A DNA stretch of 64,000 nucleotides. Source: Congeria kusceri (lineage: Eukaryota > Mollusca > Bivalvia > Myida > Dreissenidae). The stretch spans positions 1 to 64,000 of the forward strand of contig JAPFQT010000162.1 in NCBI GenBank assembly GCA_027627225.1. The letters run 5' to 3'. Under the pieces are notes generated by a model. The model did no database searches. It saw only the letters and a program-made list of their open reading frames with translations, and had not been told where the DNA came from. Shown piece by piece: positions 24,842 through 34,863 of this stretch (within the stretch, counting starts at the first letter, position 1; each line of letters opens with the position of its first letter). The position numbers and the translations under genes were made by a program.

Positions 24842-25030
24842 ATGTAACTCCAGTTGGGTCAGCGGTATCAACCCTTATTTACATCCATTTAAGTCCATAT
24901 TTCTGGCAAATTTCCACACAATACATGTCGAGGATTGAGCATAGAACTTCAGCTGTGTCAGCAGTATCAACCCTTATTTACATCCTTTAAAGTCCACATT
25001 TCTGGCAAATTACCACACAACACAACCCAT
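24842..25030 (+). repeat. ~102-bp tandem duplication
   Basis: GTATCAACCCTTATTTACAT and TTTCTGGCAAATT.CCACACA occur twice, about 102 bases apart (starting at 24842 and 24945). The open frame 24935-25216 spans one copy and has no known domain. Confidence 0.85.
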
Positions 25031-25460
25031 GTACTATTGAGAGGTGGGCTTTACAACCACAACCCTGAAGTATTAGGCACTTGGAAAGCTTTTTTACTAC
25101 TTGTCATATTGGATGTATGTTTTGTAAACAACGGAACTCTGGAAGTTAAATCGACCAATTGGCTAAATGGCCCACAGACCATAGAAATTTTACAACAACC
25201 TGAAAAATATAAATAGCTGAAAATGTCTCGAGAATCTTTTGAAATCAATTTGAAAAACGTTTTATAATGAGTAAACCAGTATGATTTGAACTTTGGTTAT
25301 TTGTTTAATGTTATTCCAGTCAGTTTTCTTTATTAATATTGTGTTTTACTCGATGTTTAGCTCGAATGTGTAAAAAGCCTGTGGCTTATAGAGAAACTCT
25401 CAAGTCCTTTTCTTGGGTAGAACCAGTACTTGGTGTCTCTTGAGAAAGATCATTCTAAGG

Positions 25461-25535
25461 CTCTCCAAGTCGGGATAGAACTTGCGACCTCACAATTTCA
25501 AGGTGGACACCATATGCATTACACCACTGCAACTC
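25461..25535 (-). repeat. tRNA-like SINE head
   Basis: The minus strand reads TTGCAGTGGTGTAATGCATA (A-box region), then GTGAGGTCGCAAGTTCTATC and CCGACTTGGAG (degenerate B box and T arm). Upstream sequence on the plus strand (GGGTAGAACCAGTACTTGGT) fits a SINE body. There is no closing acceptor stem. Confidence 0.55.
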
Positions 25536-25538
25536 TAA

Positions 25539-26689
25539 TTTAATTAGAAATTTGATTTTTATCCGAACCTTGCTATTTGGAATAATCTATCAATTTATCG
25601 CTATTTCGAACCCATTATTCGGGTCCCAACACCTGTTTTAGTGCATTAAATCAACTGGTAATTCGAAGTAGGAATAATGAAGATCGAAATCAATTTTCAC
25701 ACCTTTATTGTTATTATCAGCATTTGTCTCTGCTTGATTTTCACACCTTTATTGGGTGAATAATCGATTAATGGAACTGTCAGTATCTTTGTATAATTAT
25801 AGCTTGTCAAGCTATTGCAGCAACAAGCTTGAATAGCAAACCCGGAGTTCAAGTATTTATTAGGTTTTCGTATTTAAGTTGGATTTACGTTTTTTATGTC
25901 ATCTGTTCGCATATACTTGCAACAGATTCAAAATAAAATAACTAGTGCCTTGTATAATAGTCACAATGACTGGTGCAATAAGAAATGAAAAAAACATCAC
26001 TAGTATACATCTTTGCAATTTTAGAAGAGTGATTCATATTAAAAGAATCTAGAAATGTATTATTTGAATAATCATTATTTCGAACTATTTTTATCCGTCC
26101 TGACGACTTCCAAATAACGTTGTTTGGCTGTATTGCGATTCGCATCATCACATTTCGACTGTAGCTACATAGTTGTATCTTAACAAATATGCTCTATAAT
26201 GCATTGACAATTGGTTCCTAGTCACAACACAAAATAAAATTTAAATGAACTAGCCACAGACTTTAGGAATTTTACGATTTTAAGAAATTTACTTAAGGTT
26301 TCACTACGGAGCTTTGTGAAATGGGCCCTGCACACATTCAAACTTTATTAAGGCAAAGACACTTATTATTGTTAAATGTACGCCAAAATGATCAATTACT
26401 GTCAGTATTTAGGAGGAAAGCTCCGACGAACTTGCAAAATGTGATTTATTTACTAAAGCAGACCATGGCAAAGATGGAACAAAGGGCGACAACTATACAA
26501 ACGGTTAAACAACACCAATACTATTGGCGTTGCTGCCTGGATTGGTTACGCGGTTGTAATAGAATATTAAAATAAAATATCCAGAGGCTGGATCCCAGTT
26601 AAGTTACTGCCTTCATAAAGAAACGTTCAATATTATTTGAAAAAAAGCGAATATTTAAAAGAAAAAATTCAAAACGGCAAAAAAAATAA
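25539..26689. other. Intergenic; one solo MITE end
   Basis: CTTAAGGTTTCACTACGGAG...CTTTGTGAAATGGGCCC (26293-26327) resembles the end of the TTCACAAAG-type MITEs seen at 37821 and 41596, without a matching left end. The 84-residue frame at 26321-26575 is not recognised and is probably chance. Nothing else is identified. Confidence 0.45.
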
Positions 26690-27070
26690 TTATGGTCGGG
26701 GGCATAAATACATGATCGGTCGGGTTAGTGGAAACAAACAACTTTTTTTAAGGCTAAGGAAAAATGGCCCAAACTCCTGGCGGCCATGTTTTTCAACAGA
26801 ATGGAAACTTTTGAGCAACTTCGGTAGAGAACCACCCAAGGAACATTTCTGTGAAATTATTTGGAAACCCAACCAGTGGTTTCTGTCAAGAAAATTTGCA
26901 AAGTTTTCAATATAGTCATATAAAGCGGAACCCTTTGGGCAACTTTGGTAGATGACTTCCCAAGGAACATTTTTGTGAAGTTTCATCAAAATTGGCCCAC
27001 CGGTCTCAGAAGATAAGTCATTTTAAGGAAAAGTTTACTCTCGCACAGACGCACGCACGACAAAAGAACC
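26690..27070 (+). repeat. Dispersed repeat, CACCCAAGGAACATTT family
   Basis: Two adjacent units with GAGCAACTTCGGTAGAGAAC / GGGCAACTTTGGTAGATGAC, CCAAGGAACATTT.TGTGAA and CCAACCAGTGGTTTCTG. The tail is CGCACAGACGCACGCACGAC. The same family recurs at 28950-29065 and 38995-39180. The overlapping 92- and 99-residue frames are repeat-derived. Confidence 0.75.
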
Positions 27071-28319
27071 GCCATGGAATAAGCTCGTGTGGAGTTTACC
27101 ATGTCTATTTATTTTACGTAAGTAAGTACTTCTTGTAATAAAATTATATTAAATGTTGAGAAAAAGTTGTGTCCAGATTGCATATTAAGAGAGAACTAAA
27201 CCTAACATATTTGTTTACTGCACAGTAACAAAACAATACCACATGTACTGTATATGCACATGGGCACATGTACGGTTCTTATTGTCCCAAGTCAAAACTG
27301 AATGTACCCGTTGCTGTAGGATAAACAACCAAATACATACTATTTACAAACAACAATGGTGAATTAAATAAACAACAAAAACATTTGCCCAAATACTGAC
27401 CAATAGATATTTTACCTGCTTTTAAAATAACACCTTTAAGATACATTAACCCAGTTTCAGAAACGAACCTGATATTATGAAACTAATGGTTGAAGAAAAA
27501 TCAGACTGTATAAGAATAGATGACATCAAATGCGATTAAAATGCAAAGCACTTAAACCGGATAGTTTTCTTTCATGCCCCAAAATGAAAACACCGATCTC
27601 AATTTTCGCATAAAATGTTAAATGTTTGACTTATGGACAAAATAGGTATCATTTTAACCACCTTTGACATATATGCTGTCGGAAAATGTGGTCCATCATA
27701 TATATTTACATTTTTACTGAATACATGAATAAAGAAAGGAAAATAATGTAGAAAATTTGAAAAAGCTAGTCAGTTGATACATTTGAAGTGTAGATATTTG
27801 AGAACAATTCATCGGGATTTGTCATGGAGTTATTTCAATTTAATACTGCTTGTGTAGCATCACATGTCACCAAAAACTTCATAAATTAACATTATTATTA
27901 TACTTACAATTATTTATATATCTAAAGTAATATAGTACCAAAAGATGTAATCGGAGCAGGATGTGCTTCAAGAAATGATTGTTCAGACAAACAGCAGACA
28001 CCTGCACCTGTTGGGGTGTAACAATATCACTGACTCATATCGTGATACATCGTAATATTTTGCGATGTACTGCAATATATTGCCCATATCAAAATGAGGT
28101 TTTCTTACATATCTCACTAAAAAAACAGAGAAAATGCATTTATTAAACACTATTATCATTGTATTAATATCAGTCAATAAAATATTCTACACTATTAAAC
28201 AAATATTTGCAAGATGTTAAATATCAAATTTACAAACTGCTACAAACTATTTACATGTACATACAATTATATACCTTTTCCATGTTCATACTTCAAATGA
28301 GAAATTTGTTTTTATTAGG
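27071..28319. other. Intergenic, nothing recognised
   Basis: AT-rich, no repeat or exon identified. A 64-residue minus frame at 27983-28177 has no support. Confidence 0.45.
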
Positions 28320-29065
28320 AATACATGAAGATTTTTAGAGTGTATTTTAGGCAATATAGAAACACACATAAAGTCTCACCTGGGCTGGCATTTATAAAGA
28401 CCCTTAGTAAAAAACTAAGAAAACAAGAGAGCCACATGGTCCGAAAGTACTCACGTGTGTATGAAGATCTCGATCTTGCGATTTGCTATTTAAGTCTATA
28501 TAGACCATGTGACGCCTGGGGCAGGCCAGTTTTGAACAATGCTACATACCAAATACAAAACCTCTGGGCCTTGCAATTTCAGAGAAGATTTTTAAAGCCC
28601 ACTTGCCATATAAGTCAACAGAAACCATGAGACCCCGGGCCGTGGCTTCGTTTTACCCCAGGGGCATAATTAAACAATCTTTGTAGAGGACCACTATACA
28701 ATGTTGCATACCGAATACAAAACGTCTGAGCCTTGAGATTTCAGAGGAGAAGATTTTGCTATTTAAATCTATATACACCATGTGACACCTGGGCTGTGGC
28801 CAGTTTTGAACCAAGGGGAGTAATTTTGACAAACTTCGTAGAGGACCACTTAAGAATGTCACATATTAAATATGAAAGCTCTCAGTCTTCCGGTTTCATA
28901 GGAGAAGATTTTTAAAGTATTAACTTTTAAAAATCTATGTTTAACTTTGGTGACCTACATATGCAGCAGACCGGAACATTTTGAACAAATTTGAAAGAGG
29001 GTCACCCAAGGATCATCCCTGTGAAGTTTGGTGAAATCTGCCCAGTGGTTACTGAGAAATATTAA
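28320..29065 (+). repeat. Tandem dispersed repeat, three ~190-bp units
   Basis: Units share TTTGCTATTTAA.TCTATATA, ACCATGTGAC.CCTGGG, GGCCAGTTTTGAAC, GTAGAGGACCACT, CATACCAAATACAAAACCTC (and variants) and TTTCAGAG.AGAAGATTTT. The last part (28950-29065) passes into the CACCCAAGGATCAT..TGTGAAGTTTGGTGAAAT family. Small frames on both strands are not genes. Confidence 0.75.
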
Positions 29066-29196
29066 GTATTTCAATGCATTATAATAAACACAATGTTACA
29101 CAAAACAAACAAGTAAATTTCATGGCACAACACACTAAAAATTATTCCACAGGAACTTGCCAATTCTAGTAGTATGCACAATTTGGCTTGGTGTGA

Positions 29197-29365
29197 GGTT
29201 CGTGCGCACATAAACCGGTTTAAACCCCCAATGTTTTGCATTGACCGTTCCAAGGCGGTGACCCCAGTTTTATTCATGTGTGTTTTCTGTTTGTTATGTG
29301 TTTTTGTGATGTCCTGTGTATTGTTTTTGGCAAATTGGAGTTTCGCTTTGTTTATATTTTGACAC
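29197..29365 (-). mobile_element. Conserved dispersed repeat, copy B, as an insertion
   Basis: Copy 2 reads GGCTTG directly into TTAATGGCC (30830-30845). Here GGCTTG and TTACTGC are separated by this block, so the duplicate acts as an empty site and gives its borders. On the minus strand it contains GCGAAACTCCAATTTGCC, AACACACATGAATAAAACTG, GTCACCGCCTTGGAACGG and AAACCGGTTTA, shared with copies at 1590 and 18089. No terminal inverted repeat is obvious. Confidence 0.8.
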
Positions 29366-29669
29366 GTTACTGCATTAGATAAAGTTACTAATGTCATTAC
29401 AATTAATAACTGACTTAAATACATTGTCTAAACCAAATTGACAACACTCAGTATCAATGAAGGATTCCTACTTAAATCTGTGAGGACTAAACACATTTGC
29501 CCAATTTTTTCAACTTCCATCCAGTGGCTACAGAGAATTTGTTAAAAGCAAAATACAATATGTTATTAACAAACAGACAACAAACAACTGATGACAAACC
29601 ATGACTGACCTCACCACAGGTGAGCTAAAAATCTGTTCATTGCATTCATGCTATATTTGGAAAGCATGC

Positions 29670-29935
29670 CACTGAGGCAGCGACTATTGATATGACTATT
29701 GTTGATATCAATGTTATCTTAGCTTTGTAAGACCCCGGGTTGCAATCCTCGACTTAAAAACTATCCCAACCACAGTCACGTCCACTAAGGCAGGAGGGAG
29801 GTCGTTACAGGTCCAGTGTCTGGCTTGAGTTCCATTCCCAATGCTTACTAAACTGAGGCTTGGCTGACCTATCTGTCCTCCACACTTCAACTGTGTATAC
29901 ACAACATAACAATATAAGCTCATGTGGATGATAAG
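29670..29935 (+). mobile_element. tRNA-derived SINE, copy 1
   Basis: CCACTGAGGCAGCGACT (A-box region), GGGTTGCAATCCTCGAC (degenerate B box), then a conserved body, CTATCCCAACCACAGTCAC and GGTCCAGTGTCTGG. The second copy at 32370-32640 has a perfect B box, GGGGTTCAACCCTCGAC, which supports a Pol III origin. Frames on the minus strand here are not genes. Confidence 0.65.
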
Positions 29936-30384
29936 TAGAAAAAATAGTAAGAAATTCATCAAGTTTTCTTGTGATTCTGCGAGTACTCAACAGGCCACCT
30001 GTAGTCGAAGAGAGAAGTGTTCTCATATAAAACAAAGGGGTTTTTGTCAGGAAGATAACACACATACCGATACGATCTTACACACCTATCCTTCAATTAA
30101 ATACTTGTGTTAAATAATTATTAATCAACCATTCACCACACTACTTTAAAATCACGTACCAGTGATTTAAACAATGTCATGGAACGCACATGCAGAATAA
30201 TTGTTCTTATTTTGATTTTATTATATGCAGTCAGCACTAATTCCATGACAATCGCATGGTTAATATAGCAAAAGTATCAACTTATAGTCGACATGTGATG
30301 AACTTAAGTATTTCAAGATTGCTTTGACTACCATGCTGACAGTAAAGCTAGCCATACAATGAGTTATATAATATTAAACAATAC

Positions 30385-30481
30385 CTGAGTTAGTTGCCAG
30401 GCCTATTTCACCATCTCCTGCGTCACCAATGCTGCTCAACAGTCGGTCTGTTAACGTGAGGATCGTGTCCACAGGCTCTTT
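30385..30481 (-). CDS. Candidate internal exon, unrecognised protein
   Basis: On the minus strand an acceptor (AGACCCAG, or six bases earlier AAAAAG) opens a frame reading KEPVDTILTLTDRLLSSIGD and then AGDGEIGLATNS. It ends at CTCAG|GTATTG, a good donor. Acidic and leucine residues in a helical pattern and a base composition less AT-rich than the flanks suggest real coding sequence. I do not recognise the family. It could belong with the exon at 32898-33247, but the phases do not match directly, so a further exon or decay must be assumed. Confidence 0.45.
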
Positions 30482-31040
30482 CTGGGTCTTTTTAATGACA
30501 AATTGGTTATTAGACTAGCTTGGACTATGCGTCGAATAGTCAATGTAAAAATTCTAAATCAGTCTAAGGGAAACAACTCCAAATGCACATGTTCACCAAA
30601 CTGTTCTATCTCACTTTGTAAAACATGGTGTTAACTTGAGGCCAAGGTTCTTCATCAACTTTATGGAATTTAGAAGTACATATCTTTAAGAAACTTGTAT
30701 ACATTGTGTATATACTTTTAATGCCAAACACTTGCATATGTCATTAACACGTGTATATATGTGACAAGTTAATTTCATGGCACAACTCACACATTATTAG
30801 ACTAGATATTGCCAATAGAATGCACACTCTGGCTTGTTAATGGCCTTTATTACATCATGCAACTAATGCCACTACAATTAATAATTGTCTTACAATACAC
30901 TGTCTGACCCAAAGTGACAACACACAGTATCAAATGTGGATTCCTGCAAGTTTGATTCTGTGAGGACTGATCACATTTGCACAGTTTTTCAACTTCCATC
31001 CAGTGGTTTCAGAGAATTTGTAAAAAGCAAAATACAAAAT

Positions 31041-32266
31041 TCAGGGTTCTCATTAAGAACCGGCCGTCGGCCGAAATAACCGCTTCAAAGCTCATATTGG
31101 TCAGTTTAAATTTTCAAAAATTGCACGTAATCACTTCTAGGATGCAACTATTTACGCACGCATGTGCATGTTTTTTTCCAAACAAACAACGTCTACACTG
31201 CAATATATGCACTATTTCACATATTGCTCTTGACTGAATCCGCGAGTCAATTATCGATTTAATCTAAACGTAGGCGGAGTCTTATTTACTACAGCTTACC
31301 AGTTAGCCAATGAGAACGCTTAAAATTTCCGATATGCGAACAAGGGTGTATCTGTAGAACGTTTATCAAGCCCTCGATCCCATTTTACTTGGTAACGGTG
31401 CAAATAAACAGTAACACGATTTTCGCTGGGTATGCTTTGTTATCGGCATGCTTTTTGCACCTCATTAGATATAAATTACTAAAAATGAAAATAAGTTAAT
31501 ATAATATTTATTTTTGAGAATTAATCAGTGCTTGAAGACTATGACGACTATGGCATAATTATGGTTAGCAATTTGCGTACGCTGATCGTGTTTAGCACGT
31601 CACATGGAATGTTCATAGAGCTACTCATTTATAAAAAACAAATCGACAAACTAGATCTTCTATTATTTCGGAATGAACGAGCTGTTCAAAATCACCATTG
31701 AACACAGATTATATTAAAAAACTAACGCTCCAATAACCCTTTAACAAAGTATTGGAAGTGATGTTCTGGTCGAAAGTGAAAGTAATAGTATGTCAGCGTC
31801 TTTTTTGTTCCAGTTCATTGATTAATGCACAAGCGAGTGAGCTTGCATTGTTCAGATATGCTAGCATCGATTGATGATGCCGTCCTTGTGTCAGTCGTGT
31901 AACACGCTTTTAAGGCTGTAACCGCAGTTGGCTACATGTCAAAGACATTTGAAAAAATGACCCCATTGCTATGGGTGTTGCTAACGGCTTGCAGTATCAG
32001 ATAAAAAGCTACTTCATGACGTCACTCTCTTTCAGTAGTTTAAAAAAGACATAACGTCTCAGGTTTTTCATGGAGTTCTTTGTTTAAATGAGGAATACTG
32101 AAAAGTAATCAGAACAATGTGATGTTGTTTAGAGAATTTTAAAATGTTACGTTTAACATGTGCAATTACATTTCTGATGGGTGTGTTGTAACAAGACGCC
32201 CTGGGCCCTCTAGATGGTTACATTTTCGTTTTGGCCTATTCAGTCAAAAGTTATTGAGAACCCTGA
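31041..32266. mobile_element. 1226-bp TIR element, non-autonomous DNA transposon
   Basis: Begins TCAGGGTTCTCATTAAG and ends TTATTGAGAACCCTGA. The terminal inverted repeat is TCAGGGTTCTCA followed by a diverged part. The borders coincide with the break in the duplicated segment, which independently supports an insertion. Near the left end is a palindrome CGGCCGTCGGCCG. No transposase frame is present. The CAGGG terminus is seen in hAT-type elements, but no clear 8-bp target duplication is visible, so the superfamily is open. Confidence 0.85.
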
Positions 32267-32369
32267 AATGTTGACAACAGACGATGACTAACCACAACTG
32301 TGCAACTCACACTTGAGCACCAAGTTCAGGTGAGTTAAAAATCCATTGATCACAATCTTACTACATTAG

Positions 32370-32640
32370 GACGGCATGCCACTGAGGCAGCGACTGTTGA
32401 ATATATTTATGTACCTTACCTTGGCACGACTTGGGGTTCAACCCTCGACGTGACAACTATCCCAACAACAGTCACCTCCACCTGGTAGGGAGGTCGGTAC
32501 AGGTCCAGTGTCAGGTTCGAGATTAATTGTTGCCTGTTACAGAACTGGAGTCCCTTGCTGACCAATCTGTCCTCTGTACATCAACTGTGTATACACATAC
32601 AGATTAATAAGGCATTCATGTGGATGTTGTTTTGGTATAA
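32370..32640 (+). mobile_element. tRNA-derived SINE, copy 2
   Basis: CCACTGAGGCAGCGACTGTT (A-box region), CTTGGGGTTCAACCCTCGAC (B box), then CTATCCCAACAACAGTCAC, GGTAGGGAGGTCGGTACAGG and TCAACTGTGTATACACA. It is about 80% like 29670-29935. Part of a larger duplication, so it did not necessarily insert independently. Confidence 0.7.
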
Positions 32641-32897
32641 AACACATTCTGTTACATTGACTGTTCTATTAAATAACTGAAGTGTAATTAATATATTAAA
32701 ATATTCCTGTTTTGTGGATTGTTTTAATATAATGTAGAAATATAATTTTTTTTGTTATTACAATGATCCAGGCAACGAAGGTTACAATCATTAAAACTGA
32801 ATAATCAACAGGACAGGTATTTAAGGCAAAATAATAAGCACACACACTGAACATAAACCTGAAAACACATAAACCATATACATAATTAAAACATTAC

Positions 32898-33247
32898 CTA
32901 GCCACGGGAGTGTCCACTATTAACTCTTGCGTGACCACTGCTGCGCAAACCAGATCCCAGTCATCGCTGCCAGTCAGTGGTGGAGGACCATCACACTGGA
33001 CAGACTGTGTATGAAATCTGTCACAGCAGCAGACTGATCTGGGTGGAGGACCATCAAACTGGAGAGACTGTGTATGTAATCTGCCACAGCAGCAGACTAA
33101 CCTGGGTGGAGGACCATCACACTGGAGACTTTGTATGAAATCTGCCACAGCAGCAGACTGACCTGGGTGGAGGACCATCACACTGGAGAGACTGTGTATG
33201 TAATCTGTCACTGCAGCAGACTGACCAGGGGCCAGTTTACAAAACAT
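32898..33247 (-). CDS. Candidate exon expanded by a 63-bp tandem repeat
   Basis: On the minus strand TTTAATTTCAG|ATGTTTTGTAAACTG is a strong acceptor with an ATG at the exon start. GTGGCTAG|GTAATG is a good donor. The frame is open throughout (117 residues). It starts MFCKLAPGQSAAVTDYIHSL, runs through about four copies of a repeat, and ends LTGSDDWDLVCAAVVTQELI then VDTPVAR. Repeat anchors at 32981, 33044, 33107 and 33168 give spacings of 63, 63 and 61. The 61-bp unit shifts frame, so later copies read CDGPPPR.VCCC instead of GQSAAV. Every unit also contains CCAGGTCAGT, a near-consensus donor. Family unknown. An alternative is a minisatellite that only happens to stay open. Confidence 0.45.
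32981..33232. repeat. 63-bp tandem repeat within an exon
   Basis: Four units marked by TGGAGGACCATCA and CAGCAGCAGACT.A.CTGGG, spaced 63, 63 and 61 bp. Most differences are substitutions; the 61-bp unit lacks one CT of a CTCT. Confidence 0.9.
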
Positions 33248-33432
33248 CTGAAATTAAACTACATTAAAGTACATATAAATTAGTCAATCCCGAACTGTTA
33301 TGTAAACAACAGTAAACAATACCAATGATATTTAGTGAACCCGTAGCCCGATGGCATTTGCAAGAAACCTACACTTTTACCAGTGTCATATACATGTATA
33401 ACAATAATGCACAATGTCATACAAATGTTAGG

Positions 33433-33660
33433 AACAAGAGGCACAAAAGTGCCTGTATCGCTCCACTGGCTTATTCAGATTGGAGCGACAAAAACGAAAA
33501 ATTATGACTATAGGACAAACATAAGATTTAACTAGAGCTGTTCTGGAATACAGCCCTAGCCCTGACATTTCCCAGTTTCAGCATTCTCATAGTACAAGCA
33601 AGCTGTAATCTGGAGTGGGATTCAGGGGAGGAAACTAAACCATCCTTTATCAAATGGTTC
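33433..33660 (+). mobile_element. Two Helentron-like element starts
   Basis: First: AACAAGA then hairpin GGCAC-AAAA-GTGCC (33440-33453) and TGTATCGCTCC. Second: AACTAGA then GCTGT...ACAGC (33539-33554). In the reverse sense the second ends in a hairpin followed by TCTAGTT, matching the Helitron 3' rule of hairpin, CTRR and T. The bodies are short or truncated. Confidence 0.55.
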
Positions 33661-34578
33661 CTGATCATGAATTCTAATTACTTTTGACACATCCCAGAGC
33701 AACAGATAACTGCTTTTTCCAAGAATAATTTGGGAGTAAATGTACACTCCCTCCTGAATATTTGGGGGTAAATGTACAGTCTAAATAGGATAATTGGTGT
33801 TTAATTTACATCCAACAAACTTTAGACTATGTGGAGAAAATTGAATATTAGCAACACCATTTGAATACCATACATGTAGGTATTGTCTCCTGATACATGT
33901 GTGCATTACGGATATGTTCACAAGGGTGTGGAAATTCTATGCCCGACTTGTCCAATGTGGGCAATTTACCATCGGACAAGGACATTTTCCTGTCTACTTG
34001 TCCACGGACAAGGACAAATTCAGTGTGTGAAAATGATGTTAAATCATATTATTATAATAAACAAGAGGCTAATGATAATCAATTATTTTTTGTTTAAATG
34101 TCAGAAAAAGATTTAAATTCACGATGAAGTAATTTTAGAAATAATAAACAAGAGACTAATGATAATCAATGACTTTTGTGTTTCCGTTTCAGGAAAAGAG
34201 TCAAATTCACTATCATTATCATCATCTTCATACTCAATGGTTCACATTTTCAATATTGTCAAAATTATAAACATAGAATTCACTGACTATTTCCAATTCT
34301 TCAAGAAATCTGAGTCTTTATGGAAGATAAGTTCAGGCGAGATATTACTACAACCATTAGATGATAACTGACTGTCAGTCATATCAAAACATTACCGTTT
34401 GACTCAAAATTCTACATTTTATTAAAATGTAAACAAACAATTGCCACTAGAAGGTCGCGGTCGCCATTTTTTTACTTTCGTTTCAGGTTTGTTCATTTGT
34501 TAGTTTTTAACAATAATTTTACAACTATTCGGTCATGGTAACATAAAACAGTAATGGTGATTGAAAGAAAACACTTAC
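33661..34578. other. Intergenic, low-level local duplication
   Basis: ATAATAAACAAGAGGCTAATGATAATCAAT (34054-34083) and a second copy at 34141-34170 form a small direct duplication. Small plus frames at 33883-34116 and 34159-34371 lie over it and are not supported as genes. Confidence 0.5.
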
Positions 34579-34632
34579 CTTGATCGAAGACCGGTTAAAT
34601 CCACAGTGCAATGATACGCGTCAAACCAATAT
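34579..34632 (-). CDS. Possible exon with perfect donor
   Basis: The minus strand reads TTTGACGCGTATCATTGCAC ... CTTCGATCAAG|GTAAGTG. The donor is a perfect consensus. Two frames are open through it (FDAYHCTVDLTGLRS or VSLHCGFNRSSIK), so frame and coding status are undecided. It lies upstream, in transcription sense, of the exon at 32898-33247 and could be a 5' untranslated exon of the same transcript. I see no acceptor that would settle its other edge. Confidence 0.3.
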
Positions 34633-34863
34633 TTATATCGAAATGTGTCAGACTTAAATGTGGCTAATTTTTGTTATTCAGGGCAATGGCCTACTGCTGT
34701 AAAAGGGGGTAATCAGTTCATAACGCAATCAAAAAGGTCAAAGTCAACAAATTCAGAAAGAATGTACATTATACAACACAAGTTAGATAATATTTTTATT
34801 ATTTTTATTTATTTAAAAAGATCAACTCTAAAGTCCTTAAAAAATAAGAGCAATTTAAACTAA

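Larger units (their letters stand above)
29105..29935 (+). repeat. Duplicated segment, copy 1
   Basis: Collinear with 30765-32640: AATTTCATGGCACAAC, ATTACAATTAATAA.TG.CTTA, TGACAACAC.CAGTATCAA, CAACTTCCATCCAGTGG, CAGAGAATTTGT.AAAAGCAA and the SINE at the right end. This copy holds an extra ~169 bp at 29197-29365 that copy 2 lacks. It in turn lacks the 1226-bp insertion found in copy 2. Confidence 0.85.
30765..32640 (+). repeat. Duplicated segment, copy 2, interrupted
   Basis: Partner of 29105-29935. The match runs from AATTTCATGGCACAACTCAC (30772) to AAAAGCAAAATACAAAAT (31040), breaks for 1226 bp, and resumes at ATGTTGACAACAGACGATGA (32268) through the SINE. Copy 1 is uninterrupted at the same point (AAAAGCAAAATACAATATGT near 29560). 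Confidence 0.85.

Noticed and set aside
26690..26989. Overlapping 92- and 99-residue frames on both strands
   Set aside because: Both lie inside a dispersed repeat family found elsewhere in the window.
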